DNA from: Roseibium alexandrii DFL-11
Lineage (GTDB): Bacteria; Pseudomonadota; Alphaproteobacteria; Rhizobiales; Stappiaceae
Direction of reading: 5' to 3'
NCBI RefSeq assembly: GCF_000158095.2
Contig: NZ_CM011002.1
Span: 1,069,228 to 1,133,227 of the forward strand
Length of the DNA stretch: 64,000 nucleotides
Shown here: positions 9,852 through 19,025 of the stretch, piece by piece
How positions within the stretch are numbered: position 1 is the first letter of the stretch
Layout of the letters: the number at the start of each line of letters is the position of its first letter
Program-made: the position numbers and the translations under genes
The notes under the pieces: model-generated
The model's input: only the letters and a program-made list of their open reading frames with translations
The model's database searches: none
What the model was told of the DNA's origin: nothing

Positions 9852-10514
9852 GTGAAGTTGTTTGAGCGGCTGAAGGCCGATGCGGCCCCGCAGTGGGCGT
9901 CCTATGTGGACCACGAGTTCGTTCGCCAGCTTGGCAAGGGGGATCTCCCGCTCAGCGCTTTCAAGCATTATCTGGTTCAGGACTATCTGTTTCTGATCCA
10001 GTTTGCGCGTGCCTACGCACTCGGGATTTACAAGAGCCCGACCGTTGGGGATATGCGCCAGTCGCTGGAGGGCGTTAAGGCCATCCTGGATGTTGAACTG
10101 GACCTCCATCTGGAGCTTTGTGGCTCCTGGGGCATGACACGCGAAGATATTGAAAGTGCCCCAGAAAATACGCCTACTATGGCATACACGCGCTTTGTTC
10201 TGGATGCGGGCATGTCGGGCGATCTTCTGGACCTGCAAGCGGCACTCGCACCATGTGTGATCGGTTACGCGGAAATCGGGTCAGCGCTGAGGAATGCGGG
10301 AGCGGCCACCGATGGCAATCCTTACAGCCGCTGGATCGAGGAATATGGCAGTGATGCCTATCAGGATCTGGCCAAGGGTTTTGCCAACTGGATTGACGAG
10401 ACTGGGGACGTCTATCTGACCGAAGCACGGTATGCGCGGCTTTTGTCCATGTTCGAAAAGGCAAGCCGACTGGAAGCTGATTTCTGGCAGATGGGATTGG
10501 ACGCTGCAGATTAG
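9852..10514 (+). CDS. tenA: TenA-family aminopyrimidine aminohydrolase (thiaminase II)
   Basis: 220 aa with a GTG start at 9852. TenA hydrolyses degraded thiamine (formylaminopyrimidine and related) so the pyrimidine can be reused for vitamin B1. The catalytic set lines up with Bacillus TenA in both identity and spacing: Asp44 in LVQDYLF, Cys135 in APCVIGYAEIG and Glu208 near the C-terminus (EADFWQMG). All-helical throughout. It starts 31 bases after sufA, so it may be read from the suf operon; no TPP riboswitch is visible in front. Converges with the GGDEF gene. Confidence 0.92.
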   Translation: MKLFERLKADAAPQWASYVDHEFVRQLGKGDLPLSAFKHYLVQDYLFLIQFARAYALGIYKSPTVGDMRQSLEGVKAILDVELDLHLELCGSWGMTREDIESAPENTPTMAYTRFVLDAGMSGDLLDLQAALAPCVIGYAEIGSALRNAGAATDGNPYSRWIEEYGSDAYQDLAKGFANWIDETGDVYLTEARYARLLSMFEKASRLEADFWQMGLDAAD

Positions 10515-10547
10515 GTCCCAGAGAGATTTTCAGGAGATCATCAGCCG

Positions 10548-11609
10548 TCAGGCGACGTTTTCCTGATTTTCTTTCACTTCAAGATCGTTTTCGGTTTTCA
10601 CAAGGTTACGGCCAGCGTTTTTGGCCGCATACATTGCTTCATCAGCACGCGAGACAATGGTGTGCTCATTGTCGTCCGGATTGTAGGCGGCAACTCCGGC
10701 AGAAATTGTAATGCGACCAAGGTTTTCGCCTGTTGAACGTTTGACAAGTTCTTTGGCCATCACAGCTGCCCGGATTTTTTCAGCCACTTCAACAGCTTCG
10801 TCGAGTGCTGCATGCGGCAGGATGATCGCGAACTCTTCGCCGCCGTATCTGCATGCGACGTCTTGGCTTGATATATTCTGTTTCACGGACAAGGCCACGA
10901 GGCGCAAAACCTGATCGCCCGTCTGGTGACCGTAGGTATCGTTGAATTTCTTGAAATGATCGATATCCGTCATCAACAACGCAAACCCGCGGCCACTCTC
11001 TATAGAGTTCCGTATAACTTTCTCGAGCGAATTATCGAAGTGTTTGCGATTGTTGAGGGTTGTCAGCTCATCTATCAGAGACTCATAGCGGATCGCCTCA
11101 AGGGAGGACTGCAGGTTCTCAATGTGCTTTTTTGATTCCAGCAGCTGGCTTTCCAGCTTCCGATTAGAGGCAACCGCATTCTGGGTCGATTTTACCAAAT
11201 GGGTCACATAAAGCTTCAACTTATCGGGATCGGAGATGCCGGCAATCTTCATACCGGCCTGTTCTAGTGCGGCACCATAGTCCGAGGTCGCATCAGCGCT
11301 CAGCTTGAGGGTCTCGACTATTTCTTCGACTTCGCGAGAGACTTTCGAACCAACATCATCGAGCCGGTCTCCCAATCGGGTAGGGGATAAGAACCGGCCA
11401 TAGAGAGACAGCATTTCATCGGTGCTGATCCGGCCATTGTCTTTTACCGCTTCGTTGATTGCCCGGTTTAGGCCCTGATTGTATCCGGCGGAATATGTGT
11501 ACCAGAGTTCATAAGATCGCGGATAAGCGGGTAAGGTGTTTTTCCTTATGTACCCGATCGCGGACTCACCGTATCCGATGGTCCTGATATGATCGTCCTT
11601 ATCCGACAT
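10548..11609 (-). CDS. Diguanylate cyclase (GGDEF) with a helical N-terminal domain
   Basis: 353 aa from the ATG at 11609, which has GAGAAG six bases upstream; an in-frame GTG at 11645 is the alternative. The C-terminal GGDEF domain (about 190-345) has GGEEF at 256-260, DIDHFKKFNDTYGH and RADEAMYAAKNAGRN, so it should make c-di-GMP from two GTP. The inhibitory RxxD site is replaced by SSQD (247-250), so product inhibition is probably lost. The N-terminal ~150 residues (TLPAYPRSYELWYTYSAGYN) resemble a helical domain common in alphaproteobacterial cyclases and precede a coiled coil. No membrane segment. Stands alone, on the same strand as the helicase gene. Confidence 0.92.
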   Translation of the reverse strand: MSDKDDHIRTIGYGESAIGYIRKNTLPAYPRSYELWYTYSAGYNQGLNRAINEAVKDNGRISTDEMLSLYGRFLSPTRLGDRLDDVGSKVSREVEEIVETLKLSADATSDYGAALEQAGMKIAGISDPDKLKLYVTHLVKSTQNAVASNRKLESQLLESKKHIENLQSSLEAIRYESLIDELTTLNNRKHFDNSLEKVIRNSIESGRGFALLMTDIDHFKKFNDTYGHQTGDQVLRLVALSVKQNISSQDVACRYGGEEFAIILPHAALDEAVEVAEKIRAAVMAKELVKRSTGENLGRITISAGVAAYNPDDNEHTIVSRADEAMYAAKNAGRNLVKTENDLEVKENQENVA

Positions 11610-11735
11610 CAATCTTCTCTCAGTCAAGTCTTCTTCGGTGGCCACCCCACACGGCCCGAATTCCCGACATCCAAAATCTGACGTAACGTTTAAGGACGAG
11701 TTAAATATATAATTAGGTTTCCCATTAATTGGGGA

Positions 11736-13178
11736 TCAGGACGCTTTTTTCGCCCGTGGGTCCCGAAGCAGGAACGCTGGAATATGCACACCTTCGCTGA
11801 AGGCTGGCGCGTTATTGTCCTGCTTTTGCGGCTTGTTCGCTGGTTTCTGAGAAATCTTTTGAACTCGGTTAGTTGGGCGTGTTTCTTCAACTGGAGATTC
11901 AGGGGCAGGTTCTTCGGTTTTCCGGCGTGACTGGCCCCGTTTTTTCGGCGCTGGTTTGCTCTGAGCTGCGTCGTTATCGTTGCTGGAATCTGCCTTGGAA
12001 GTTTTTGAGGAACGGCGCTTGGCTTTGCGTTCCGCTGCGGCAGCTTCAAAGTCAATCGATTCGCCGACCCATTCAATTGACTGGTTTGTCAGCTCTTCGA
12101 TCGCGCGCAAATACTTCTGATCGCTTTCCGTTACAAGCGTATATGCTGTGCCGCTGCGGCCAGCGCGTCCCGTCCTACCGATACGGTGAACGTAGTCTTC
12201 CGCATTAATCGGAACATCGTAGTGAAAGACATGACTGACTTCCGGGATGTCCAGGCCGCGGGCAGCTACATCACTTGCAACGAGCAACTTGATCGCGCCT
12301 TTCCGGAAGTTTTCCAGCATCATCATGCGAGTGCGCTGGTCCATGTCGCCATGCAGGGCGCCAACATTATACTCGTGGCGCTCGAGCGACCGGAACAGCG
12401 TTGAAATATCGCGCTTGCGGTTACAGAATACAATCGCGTTCTGAAGGTCTTCAGCACCTTCCAGAAGTTCGCGCAAGGCGACACGTTTATCGTAATCTTT
12501 GCCGCCAGCAGCCTTCAGCTGCTGCGTAACATTTTCTGCCGTCGAGGAGGTAGGAGCCACTTCGATCCTTGCAGGGTTTTGCAAGAACGTTTCGGTCAAC
12601 CGCTGAATTTCCGGTGGCATCGTTGCAGAGAAGAACAGGGTCTGCCGCGTGAACGGGATCAGTTTGCAGATCCGCTCGATGTCCGGAATGAAGCCCATGT
12701 CGAGCATACGGTCAGCTTCATCGATCACTAGGATTTCGACGCCTTGGAGGAGCAGCTTGCCGCGCTCGAAATGATCCAGCAGGCGGCCAGGCGTTGCGAT
12801 CAGCACGTCGGTACCGCGATCGAGTTTCTTGTCCTGCTCGGCAAAGGAGACGCCGCCAATCAAGAGGGCTACGTTCAGCTTGTGGTTCGTGCCGTATCTC
12901 TCGAAGTTTTCCTGGACCTGAGCGGCCAGTTCGCGCGTCGGCTCCAGGATCAGCGTGCGCGGCATACGGGCCCGGGCACGTCCTTTTTCAAGCAGGGTCA
13001 GCATTGGCAAAGTGAAGCTGGCAGTCTTCCCGGTCCCGGTCTGTGCAATGCCGAGGACATCGCGCCGTTCCAGAACTTGAGGTATGGCACCCGCCTGGAT
13101 AGCTGTTGGATCTTTGTAACCTGCCGCATCAACTGCAGCGAGGACCTTCTCGCTAAGACCGAGAGTATTAAATGACAT
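11736..13178 (-). CDS. DEAD-box ATP-dependent RNA helicase, RhlE-like
   Basis: 480 aa from the ATG at 13178. Complete helicase core: Q-motif (FNTLGLSEKVLAAVDAAGY, DPTAIQAGAIP), AQTGTGKT, PTRELAAQ, TPGRLLDH, DEAD, SAT, VASDVAARGLDIP and HRIGRTGRAG. The tail from about residue 385 is basic and low in complexity (KAKRRSSKTSK, KKRGQSRRK), as expected for an RNA-binding extension. It remodels RNA during ribosome assembly or decay. No clear Shine-Dalgarno precedes the start. The leader holds a perfect 7-bp hairpin (13214-13232), which could matter for cold or growth control. Confidence 0.93.
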   Translation of the reverse strand: MSFNTLGLSEKVLAAVDAAGYKDPTAIQAGAIPQVLERRDVLGIAQTGTGKTASFTLPMLTLLEKGRARARMPRTLILEPTRELAAQVQENFERYGTNHKLNVALLIGGVSFAEQDKKLDRGTDVLIATPGRLLDHFERGKLLLQGVEILVIDEADRMLDMGFIPDIERICKLIPFTRQTLFFSATMPPEIQRLTETFLQNPARIEVAPTSSTAENVTQQLKAAGGKDYDKRVALRELLEGAEDLQNAIVFCNRKRDISTLFRSLERHEYNVGALHGDMDQRTRMMMLENFRKGAIKLLVASDVAARGLDIPEVSHVFHYDVPINAEDYVHRIGRTGRAGRSGTAYTLVTESDQKYLRAIEELTNQSIEWVGESIDFEAAAAERKAKRRSSKTSKADSSNDNDAAQSKPAPKKRGQSRRKTEEPAPESPVEETRPTNRVQKISQKPANKPQKQDNNAPAFSEGVHIPAFLLRDPRAKKAS

Positions 13179-13505
13179 GGAGCACTTTGCCCGAATGATG
13201 TGATTTGATGGCAGCGGTTCGTTTTGAACCGCCCTTCGCCGATTTGGCCACACCCTACATTTGTTCGCTGGTGAGTCAATGCATTGGCGAGGTTAAATAT
13301 CAGAAATGTTCAGTAATTCTCTGGTGGTTTTGCCAACTCAGTTAATGGTTGGACATAAATCATGCGCGATTAAATGTGTTTTATGAGTGATCATACGCAT
13401 AAAACTTCAGCATCACATGATTTCATCGGCATTTGAGACAAATGAACGCCAGTTGCCGGCAAACCGGTAACCTGTTGAATTGATTGGGATCCATGCGGAA
13501 ATGCG
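13179..13505. other. Intergenic region between the helicase gene and parE
   Basis: 327 bases with no convincing gene. It holds a perfect hairpin GCGGTTC-GTTTT-GAACCGC (13214-13232) in the helicase leader. A second inverted repeat, GTTTTATG (13378-13385) with CATAAAAC (13398-13405), lies 101 bases after the parE stop; it may act as a weak terminator for parE, although no clean T run follows. Confidence 0.5.
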
Positions 13506-15581
13506 CTATATATCAAGGTCGTCGGCGAATTCCGCATTGTCCTGGATGAACCGGAAACGAGCTTCAGGTTTGTTGCCCATGAGCCGTTCGACCGTATCGT
13601 TGGTGTCCGCAATTGCGAGCTCATCAACGCGGACCTTAAGAAGCGACCGTTTGGACGGATCCATGGTCGTTTCCTTCAGCTGCGCCGGCAGCATTTCGCC
13701 AAGACCCTTGAAGCGGCCGATTTCAACCTTCGATTTGCCTTTGAAGACGGTCGCCAAGAGTTCGTCCTTGTGCATGTCGTCGCGTGCGTAAAGCGTCTTT
13801 CCGCCTTGGCTTAGGCGATAAAGCGGCGGCACCGCAAGATAGAGATGACCGCCGCGTATCAGTTCCGGCATCTCGCGATAGAAGAACGTGATCAACAGAG
13901 AGGCGATGTGCGCGCCGTCCACGTCCGCATCAGTCATGATGACGATTCTTTCGTAGCGCAGATCTTTTTCGGCGTAGCTGGAGCGAGTCCCGCAGCCGAG
14001 CGCTTGAATGAGGTCCGCGAGCTGCTGATTGGCGACCAGCTTGTCGCGGCCTGCATTGGCGACGTTCAGGATCTTGCCGCGCAGCGGTAAAATGGCCTGG
14101 TTGGAGCGGTTTCGCGCCTGTTTTGCAGAGCCGCCCGCCGAGTCCCCCTCAACGATGAAGAGTTCCGTTCCTTCCGACTGACTGGTCGAGCAATCCGCGA
14201 GCTTTCCGGGGAGACGAAGTTTGCGCACGGCCGTCTTGCGGGCAACGTCTTTTTCCTGGCGGCGCCGAAGGCGTTCCTCGGCACGGTCGATTACCCATTC
14301 CAGAAGTTTGTTGGCTTGATTGGGCGAGGCGGTCAGCCAGTGATCAAAGGCATCGCGAACGGCCGTCTCGGCAACACGTGTCGCTTCGTTGGTCGCCAGT
14401 TTGTCTTTGGTCTGGCCGACAAACTCGGGTTCCCGGATGAAGACCGATAGCATCCCGCCAGCAGATGTCATGACATCATCGCCGGTAATGATCGAAGCTT
14501 TCTTGTTGTTGACCAGCTCGCCGTAGGCTTTCAGACCGCGCAGCAGGGCATAACGGAAGCCCGCTTCGTGGGTTCCGCCTTCCGGGGTAGGAACCGTGTT
14601 GCAGTAGGAGTTAATGAAACCATCCCCTGCGAACCAGCTGACGGCCCATTCGACCGCCCCGTGTTTGCCGGTCTTGTCGGTCCGGCCGGAAAAAACCTCA
14701 TCGACAACCGGCCGTTCCTTGCCGAGGCGCTCTTTCAGAAAGTCCCGCAAGCCGCCGGGGAAGTGGAATACAGCCTCCGCCGGGGTTTCGTCCTTTTCTG
14801 AAAGCAACTCCGGAGCGCAGTGCCAACGGATTTCCACGCCGCCAAAAAGATAGGCTTTCGAGCGCGCCATCTTGAGCAAGCGTGCCGGCTGGAATTTCGC
14901 ACCCTTGCCGAAAATCATCTCGTCCGGTTTGAAGCGGACCATTGTGCCGCGGCGGTTTTGCGTGTCGCCAATATGCTCCAACGGTCCTTGGGGATGACCG
15001 CGACGAAAGATCTGACGATAGAGCTTGCGGCTTCGGGCCACCTCCACAACCAGTTCGTCCGACAGGGCATTAACGACAGACACGCCAACGCCGTGCAATC
15101 CGCCGGACGTTTCATAGACTTTGCTGTCAAATTTTCCGCCGGCGTGCAGGGTCGTCATGATGACTTCCAGAGCCGACTTGTCTTTGAACTTCGGATGCGG
15201 ATCGACCGGGATGCCGCGGCCGTTGTCCGTGATGTTCAAATAGCCATCTGCACCAAGAGAGACATCGATCCAGGTGGCGTGTCCCGCAACAGCCTCATCC
15301 ATTGAGTTGTCGATGACTTCTGCAAAAAGGTGGTGGAGGGCCTTTTCGTCCGTGCCGCCAATATACATACCCGGACGTCTGCGAACGGGCTCCAAGCCTT
15401 CCAGGACTTCAATATCGGCAGCTGAATAGTCGCTGTACTCGGCAGCAGCTTGTGACTTCTTTCGCGCCTCAGAGAGATCCGCAACAGGCGTTGGCGCAGG
15501 CTTGGGTGCTGGTGCTGGTTCCGACCCTACTGGATTGGAAACAGCTGCATTGCCTGCAAAAAGATCGTCTTTTCCGCTCAT
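13506..15581 (-). CDS. parE: DNA topoisomerase IV subunit B
   Basis: 691 aa. ATPase subunit of topoisomerase IV, which decatenates daughter chromosomes. After a Pro/Ala-rich leader of about 45 residues come the GHKL ATPase motifs: LEGLEPVRRRPGMYIGGTDE, EVIDNSMDEAVAG, DNGRGIPVDPHP and SGGLHGVGVSVVNALS. The TOPRIM domain shows ELFIVEGDSAGGSAKQARN and IMTDADVDGAHI. Length and the missing GyrB insertion favour ParE over GyrB (about 800 aa in this group). The partner parC is not in the window. Transcribed divergently from the ExoR-like gene. Confidence 0.93.
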   Translation of the reverse strand: MSGKDDLFAGNAAVSNPVGSEPAPAPKPAPTPVADLSEARKKSQAAAEYSDYSAADIEVLEGLEPVRRRPGMYIGGTDEKALHHLFAEVIDNSMDEAVAGHATWIDVSLGADGYLNITDNGRGIPVDPHPKFKDKSALEVIMTTLHAGGKFDSKVYETSGGLHGVGVSVVNALSDELVVEVARSRKLYRQIFRRGHPQGPLEHIGDTQNRRGTMVRFKPDEMIFGKGAKFQPARLLKMARSKAYLFGGVEIRWHCAPELLSEKDETPAEAVFHFPGGLRDFLKERLGKERPVVDEVFSGRTDKTGKHGAVEWAVSWFAGDGFINSYCNTVPTPEGGTHEAGFRYALLRGLKAYGELVNNKKASIITGDDVMTSAGGMLSVFIREPEFVGQTKDKLATNEATRVAETAVRDAFDHWLTASPNQANKLLEWVIDRAEERLRRRQEKDVARKTAVRKLRLPGKLADCSTSQSEGTELFIVEGDSAGGSAKQARNRSNQAILPLRGKILNVANAGRDKLVANQQLADLIQALGCGTRSSYAEKDLRYERIVIMTDADVDGAHIASLLITFFYREMPELIRGGHLYLAVPPLYRLSQGGKTLYARDDMHKDELLATVFKGKSKVEIGRFKGLGEMLPAQLKETTMDPSKRSLLKVRVDELAIADTNDTVERLMGNKPEARFRFIQDNAEFADDLDI

Positions 15582-16168
15582 TGCGTATCGCCCGATGGGT
15601 ACCTGGTTTTTCTATTGCTGTGCTGACCGCGCATGTGAATTCGCTGGTCCTACACCGAATCATGCGTCAGTTTGAAGTACAAACATAGAACAGCCAAGGA
15701 AATTGGCCTGAAGCCCCCGTTTTCCCCAGCGTTGACGCTAATTGGCATTGCTGGAGCCGTTTTGAAGATATGGAAACCGATCGTCAACCTGCGTGTGTTT
15801 CGATTGGGTTTGAGGAGGGGCGGCAAATTGTGCCTATTCAGCAACACTTGGCGGCAAAGTATTGCGGTGCCTTTATGGAACCGCTTGATGCCCATGTTCG
15901 GCCATGATTGCGGTACACGAGTGGATCAACACGCAGCGCTCGGCACGAATACGGATGCCAGGTTGCGCGATGGTTCAATGCGTTACGGCGGTTTTGCTGG
16001 GGCAGGGCGAGCAGCCCAACTAAGGCCAGATTGATCGCTCACATTTGGGACATCGCGCAATCGTTTCAAGACGCATGGTGAGGTGTCAAACATTCAAGCA
16101 TCAGCTTGGTGTAACAGATGAATGGGATATGTGCCCGTGACGATGAATATCGTTCGCGGGAGAATAGT
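15582..16168. other. 587-base divergent promoter region, parE / ExoR-like gene
   Basis: No convincing coding sequence. Short open frames inside lack ribosome sites and family features. The region must carry the promoters of parE (minus) and the Sel1/ExoR-like gene (plus). It is long for this otherwise compact stretch, so an unseen small RNA or regulatory element is possible; no specific motif could be named. Confidence 0.4.
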
Positions 16169-17035
16169 GTGAACGGGATGTACAGCAAGAAGACACATCG
16201 TCAGCACTTAAGCGTCGGTGGGGCCATCATCGGCGCGCTCGCCTTGATGATGGCAACAGTGCCGTCCCAGGCGTTTGACGGCCAGCCGGCGGCGCCCGGA
16301 CCGATCAATCCGTCGACCATGTCGCCCAATGAAGCTCTGCGCACTGGTGCCCGCCAGTATTATTCCGGCGATAAAACAGCAGCGATCTCGTCTTTGAAAT
16401 ACGCGGCAGAAAACGGGCAGACCATGGCTGCCTGGAAGCTTGGTGATATGTACGCCAAGGGCGACGGTGTTCAGGAAGACGACTACAAGGCCTTTCAATA
16501 CTATAGCCAGATCGTCCGGGATCATGGCAATGACAGCCCGGATTCGCCGGACGCACCGTTTGTTTCCAGCGCCTTCGTAGCACTTGGCTCCTATTACCTG
16601 AACGGCATTGACGGCACCGTCATCAAAGATGAAGGACAAGCCCGCAGGATCTTCACCCACGCAGCATCTTATTATGGCGATGCAGCTGCCCAGTTTCATC
16701 TTGGTGAAATGTACCGGGAGACCAACAGCCGGATGGCGGTGCGCTGGTATAATCTGGCTGCGCTCAAAGGCCATGTCGGTGCTCAGGCCAAGCTCGGCGA
16801 AACGCTTTACTCTCTTGGATCTTCAGACAAGAAAAAAGCTCGTGCTTTGATGTGGTTGACTGTTGCCCGTAAACAAGCCACCGGCCAGGATACAACCTGG
16901 ATCAACAACCTGCATGAACAGTATTTTGCAGTCGCGCCGGAACCGGTTCGTGCACAAGCACGGTCGTTGGCTGAAACATGGATTGAAAACAACCGTCCGG
17001 ATATGCTGACGGCTCAGCAGGTTCCAACGCAGTAA
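16169..17035 (+). CDS. Periplasmic Sel1-repeat protein, ExoR-like
   Basis: 288 aa. The GTG at 16169 is chosen because GGGAG (16158-16162) stands six bases before it; an ATG at 16178 is too far from that site. A signal peptide is clear (basic HRQH, hydrophobic IIGALALMM, cleavage after VPSQA). Sel1-type helical repeats follow: AAWKLGDMYAKGDGVQEDD, FVALGSYYLNGID, AAAQFHLGEMYRETNSRMAV and GAQAKLGETLY. Repeat layout, length and the YAKGDGVQEDDYKAF segment resemble ExoR, the periplasmic inhibitor of the ExoS-ChvI two-component system of rhizobia. No exoS/chvI is nearby, so the name is inference; Sel1 repeats alone are not diagnostic. Confidence 0.7.
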   Translation: MNGMYSKKTHRQHLSVGGAIIGALALMMATVPSQAFDGQPAAPGPINPSTMSPNEALRTGARQYYSGDKTAAISSLKYAAENGQTMAAWKLGDMYAKGDGVQEDDYKAFQYYSQIVRDHGNDSPDSPDAPFVSSAFVALGSYYLNGIDGTVIKDEGQARRIFTHAASYYGDAAAQFHLGEMYRETNSRMAVRWYNLAALKGHVGAQAKLGETLYSLGSSDKKKARALMWLTVARKQATGQDTTWINNLHEQYFAVAPEPVRAQARSLAETWIENNRPDMLTAQQVPTQ

Positions 17036-17141
17036 TTTGCGCAATGCGGCTTTGACCGCGTGAAACCCACCAGACACACAGCGCTGTCGTTATGAAGATA
17101 AAAACGCATGTTTTCTGCAGGCGGCGACCAATCACGATCAA

Positions 17142-17441
17142 TCAAAGGATCGGTGTATCCGCCAAATCGTCCGGTGACGCCTGTTGAATGCGCGATACCT
17201 CAGGAATCTCCAGAGCTTGCGGGCAGGGAGCGTTGCTCATCTTCCAGGACGTGTTGTTCAGAACCATCGAACATGTCGCCATTTTCGGGCTTGAGCCGCT
17301 GGACAAGCAGATGGAGTCGCCGATGCTGTAGTCCTCACCCTGATATCGGCACGTGCAGGGCACGTTCGGTTTGGCCGTGTCTTGGGCTTGAGCTTCAGTT
17401 GAAACGTATAAGGATCCGCTCGACAAGAGCGTCGCAGTCAA
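17142..17441 (-). CDS. Small secreted cysteine-rich protein, start uncertain
   Basis: 99 aa as drawn from a TTG at 17441. The mature part has a regular cysteine pattern (PCTCRYQGEDYSIGDSICL, MATCSMVLNNTSWKMSNAPC), six cysteines in about 45 residues, which looks like a disulfide-bonded exported protein. The drawn N-terminus ends in a cleavage-like STEAQA but lacks a basic region. Reading on upstream in the same frame gives a better signal peptide (WRSFKLRSPNLFAALTATLL) with no ATG or GTG before it. The true start may be non-standard, or the reading slightly damaged. Convergent with the Sel1 gene. Function unknown. Confidence 0.6.
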   Translation of the reverse strand: MTATLLSSGSLYVSTEAQAQDTAKPNVPCTCRYQGEDYSIGDSICLSSGSSPKMATCSMVLNNTSWKMSNAPCPQALEIPEVSRIQQASPDDLADTPIL

Positions 17442-17636
17442 CGCGGCAAAGAGATTTGGGGAGCGCAGCTTGAAGCTGCGCCAGGAGAAATACCCGCTTT
17501 TCGCCGGTGCGGGCCAGTGGCCTTGGTCCTTTATCCCATTACTGAAAACATAGCATGCCGGCGAAGGATCGCAAACGGCATAGACCAGCCAATGTCTTCA
17601 ATGCAGTGGATACAAAGGCGCGGGGGGCATCGGTGT

Positions 17637-18419
17637 TCAGGCTGCGAGTGTAACCCACACGGGAACATGGTCGGACGGCTTTTCCCAGCCGCGAACATGT
17701 TTGTCGATTCCGCAGCCGAGCATTTTGTCGTTCGCTTGCGGTGACATCAAAATGTGATCAATGCGGATACCGTTGTTTTTCTGCCAGGCTCCGGCCTGAT
17801 AGTCCCAGAAGGTGAATGTTTCTGGAGCTTCGGTGCAGGCGCGGATGGCTTCGGTCATGCCAAGATGCGTAAGCGCGCGGAATTTCTGACGGCTTTCGGG
17901 CTGAAACAGGGCATCGTCCGTCCAGTTTTCCGGATTCTTCGCATCGACCGGATCCGGGATGACATTGTAGTCGCCCAGGAGAATGAAGGGCACTTCTTCC
18001 GCAAGCCGTTTTTCAGCATGAACCAGCAATCGGTCCATCCAGCCGAGTTTGTAAGGAAATTTTTCGGTCCCAAGCGGGTTGCCGTTGGGCAGATACAGGC
18101 AGCCAAAGCGGACAACGCCGTCTCCGTGCGTCACCGTTGCTTCGATATAACGCGCCTGTTCGTCGTCGTCGTTTCCTGGAAGTCGCCGTTCAACGTCTTC
18201 CAGTGGTGTTTTTGAGAGGATGGCGACGCCATTGAAGCCTTTTTGCCCATGGGTTTCCACGTTGTAGCCGAGATCTTCAAATGGCTGGCGGGGAAAGTTT
18301 TCGTCGACCGACTTGATCTCCTGAAAACACGCAACATCGGGCGAGGCTTCTTTCAGCCATTCCTGCACTGTTTCCAGCCGTGCCTTGACGCCGTTAATGT
18401 TCCAGGTGGCAATTTTCAT
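17637..18419 (-). CDS. xthA: Exodeoxyribonuclease III
   Basis: 260 aa from the ATG at 18419 with GGAG upstream. Mg-dependent apurinic/apyrimidinic endonuclease and 3' exonuclease for base-excision repair. The start MKIATWNINGVKARL is the family N-terminus. Catalytic motifs are all present: CFQEIKS (metal-binding Glu), YLPNGNP, LLGDYNVIPDPVD (Asp and Asn) and the final SDHVPVWV (Asp-His). It reads toward the small cysteine-rich gene and away from erpA, whose stop lies 136 bases upstream, so the two may share a transcript. Confidence 0.95.
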   Translation of the reverse strand: MKIATWNINGVKARLETVQEWLKEASPDVACFQEIKSVDENFPRQPFEDLGYNVETHGQKGFNGVAILSKTPLEDVERRLPGNDDDEQARYIEATVTHGDGVVRFGCLYLPNGNPLGTEKFPYKLGWMDRLLVHAEKRLAEEVPFILLGDYNVIPDPVDAKNPENWTDDALFQPESRQKFRALTHLGMTEAIRACTEAPETFTFWDYQAGAWQKNNGIRIDHILMSPQANDKMLGCGIDKHVRGWEKPSDHVPVWVTLAA

Positions 18420-18554
18420 TGCTAGTCTCCGCCGCTCTCTGCGCCGCATCATATGCGAAGGAGATTGTTTGTCGCCCACGTTCTGAAAATATGCCCAGCC
18501 ATTAGCATTCAACCAGATCGGTCTTTGAGCCAAAAGCTTGGTTCAGGCAGGCCT

Positions 18555-18896
18555 TTAGATCGTAAAGCTTGTGCCGCAGCCGCAACCGGCAACCGCGTGC
18601 GGATTGTTAATCTGGAAGGCCTGACCGATCAGATCGTCGACGAAGTCGATCTCTGATCCGCCCATATATTGCAAAGAGATGGAATCGATCAGCACTGTCG
18701 CGCCGAGTTTCTCGATAACCAGATCATCGTCTTCTTGTGCGCCGACCACATCGTATTTGTATTGCAGGCCCGAGCATCCGCCGCCTTCCACGCTGACGCG
18801 CAGCATGCTGCCGGAAGCCTCTCCCGACAAAATCTTGGCAATGCGCTTGGCAGCGCGATCACTGACTGTTACTCGATTTTCAAGCGTTTCGGTCAT
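18555..18896 (-). CDS. erpA: Iron-sulfur cluster insertion protein ErpA
   Basis: 113 aa. A-type carrier that delivers Fe-S clusters to essential enzymes. Cluster ligands Cys41 (EGGGCSGLQYKY), Cys105 and Cys107 (AGCGCGTSF) are present. The GGCSGLQY and GSEIDFVDDL forms mark the ErpA branch, distinct from the SufA at 9440-9820. Divergent from dgt, a placement that is common in Hyphomicrobiales. Nothing unusual. Confidence 0.94.
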   Translation of the reverse strand: MTETLENRVTVSDRAAKRIAKILSGEASGSMLRVSVEGGGCSGLQYKYDVVGAQEDDDLVIEKLGATVLIDSISLQYMGGSEIDFVDDLIGQAFQINNPHAVAGCGCGTSFTI

Positions 18897-19025
18897 CTTC
18901 TACGGACTCGCTGTGTCGGCGCCAATGATAGCGCGACAAAATTGACTTAACCCGATAGTTAAGATCTCGAAGCGCAAGCGTCAATAACTGGGCCAGTACC
19001 GGTGCGTTATTCAAGGGGACGGGCA

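Noticed and set aside
15672..16034. 120-codon frame in the parE/ExoR-like intergenic region
   Set aside because: No ribosome site, signal peptide or family likeness; codon use unlike the neighbours.
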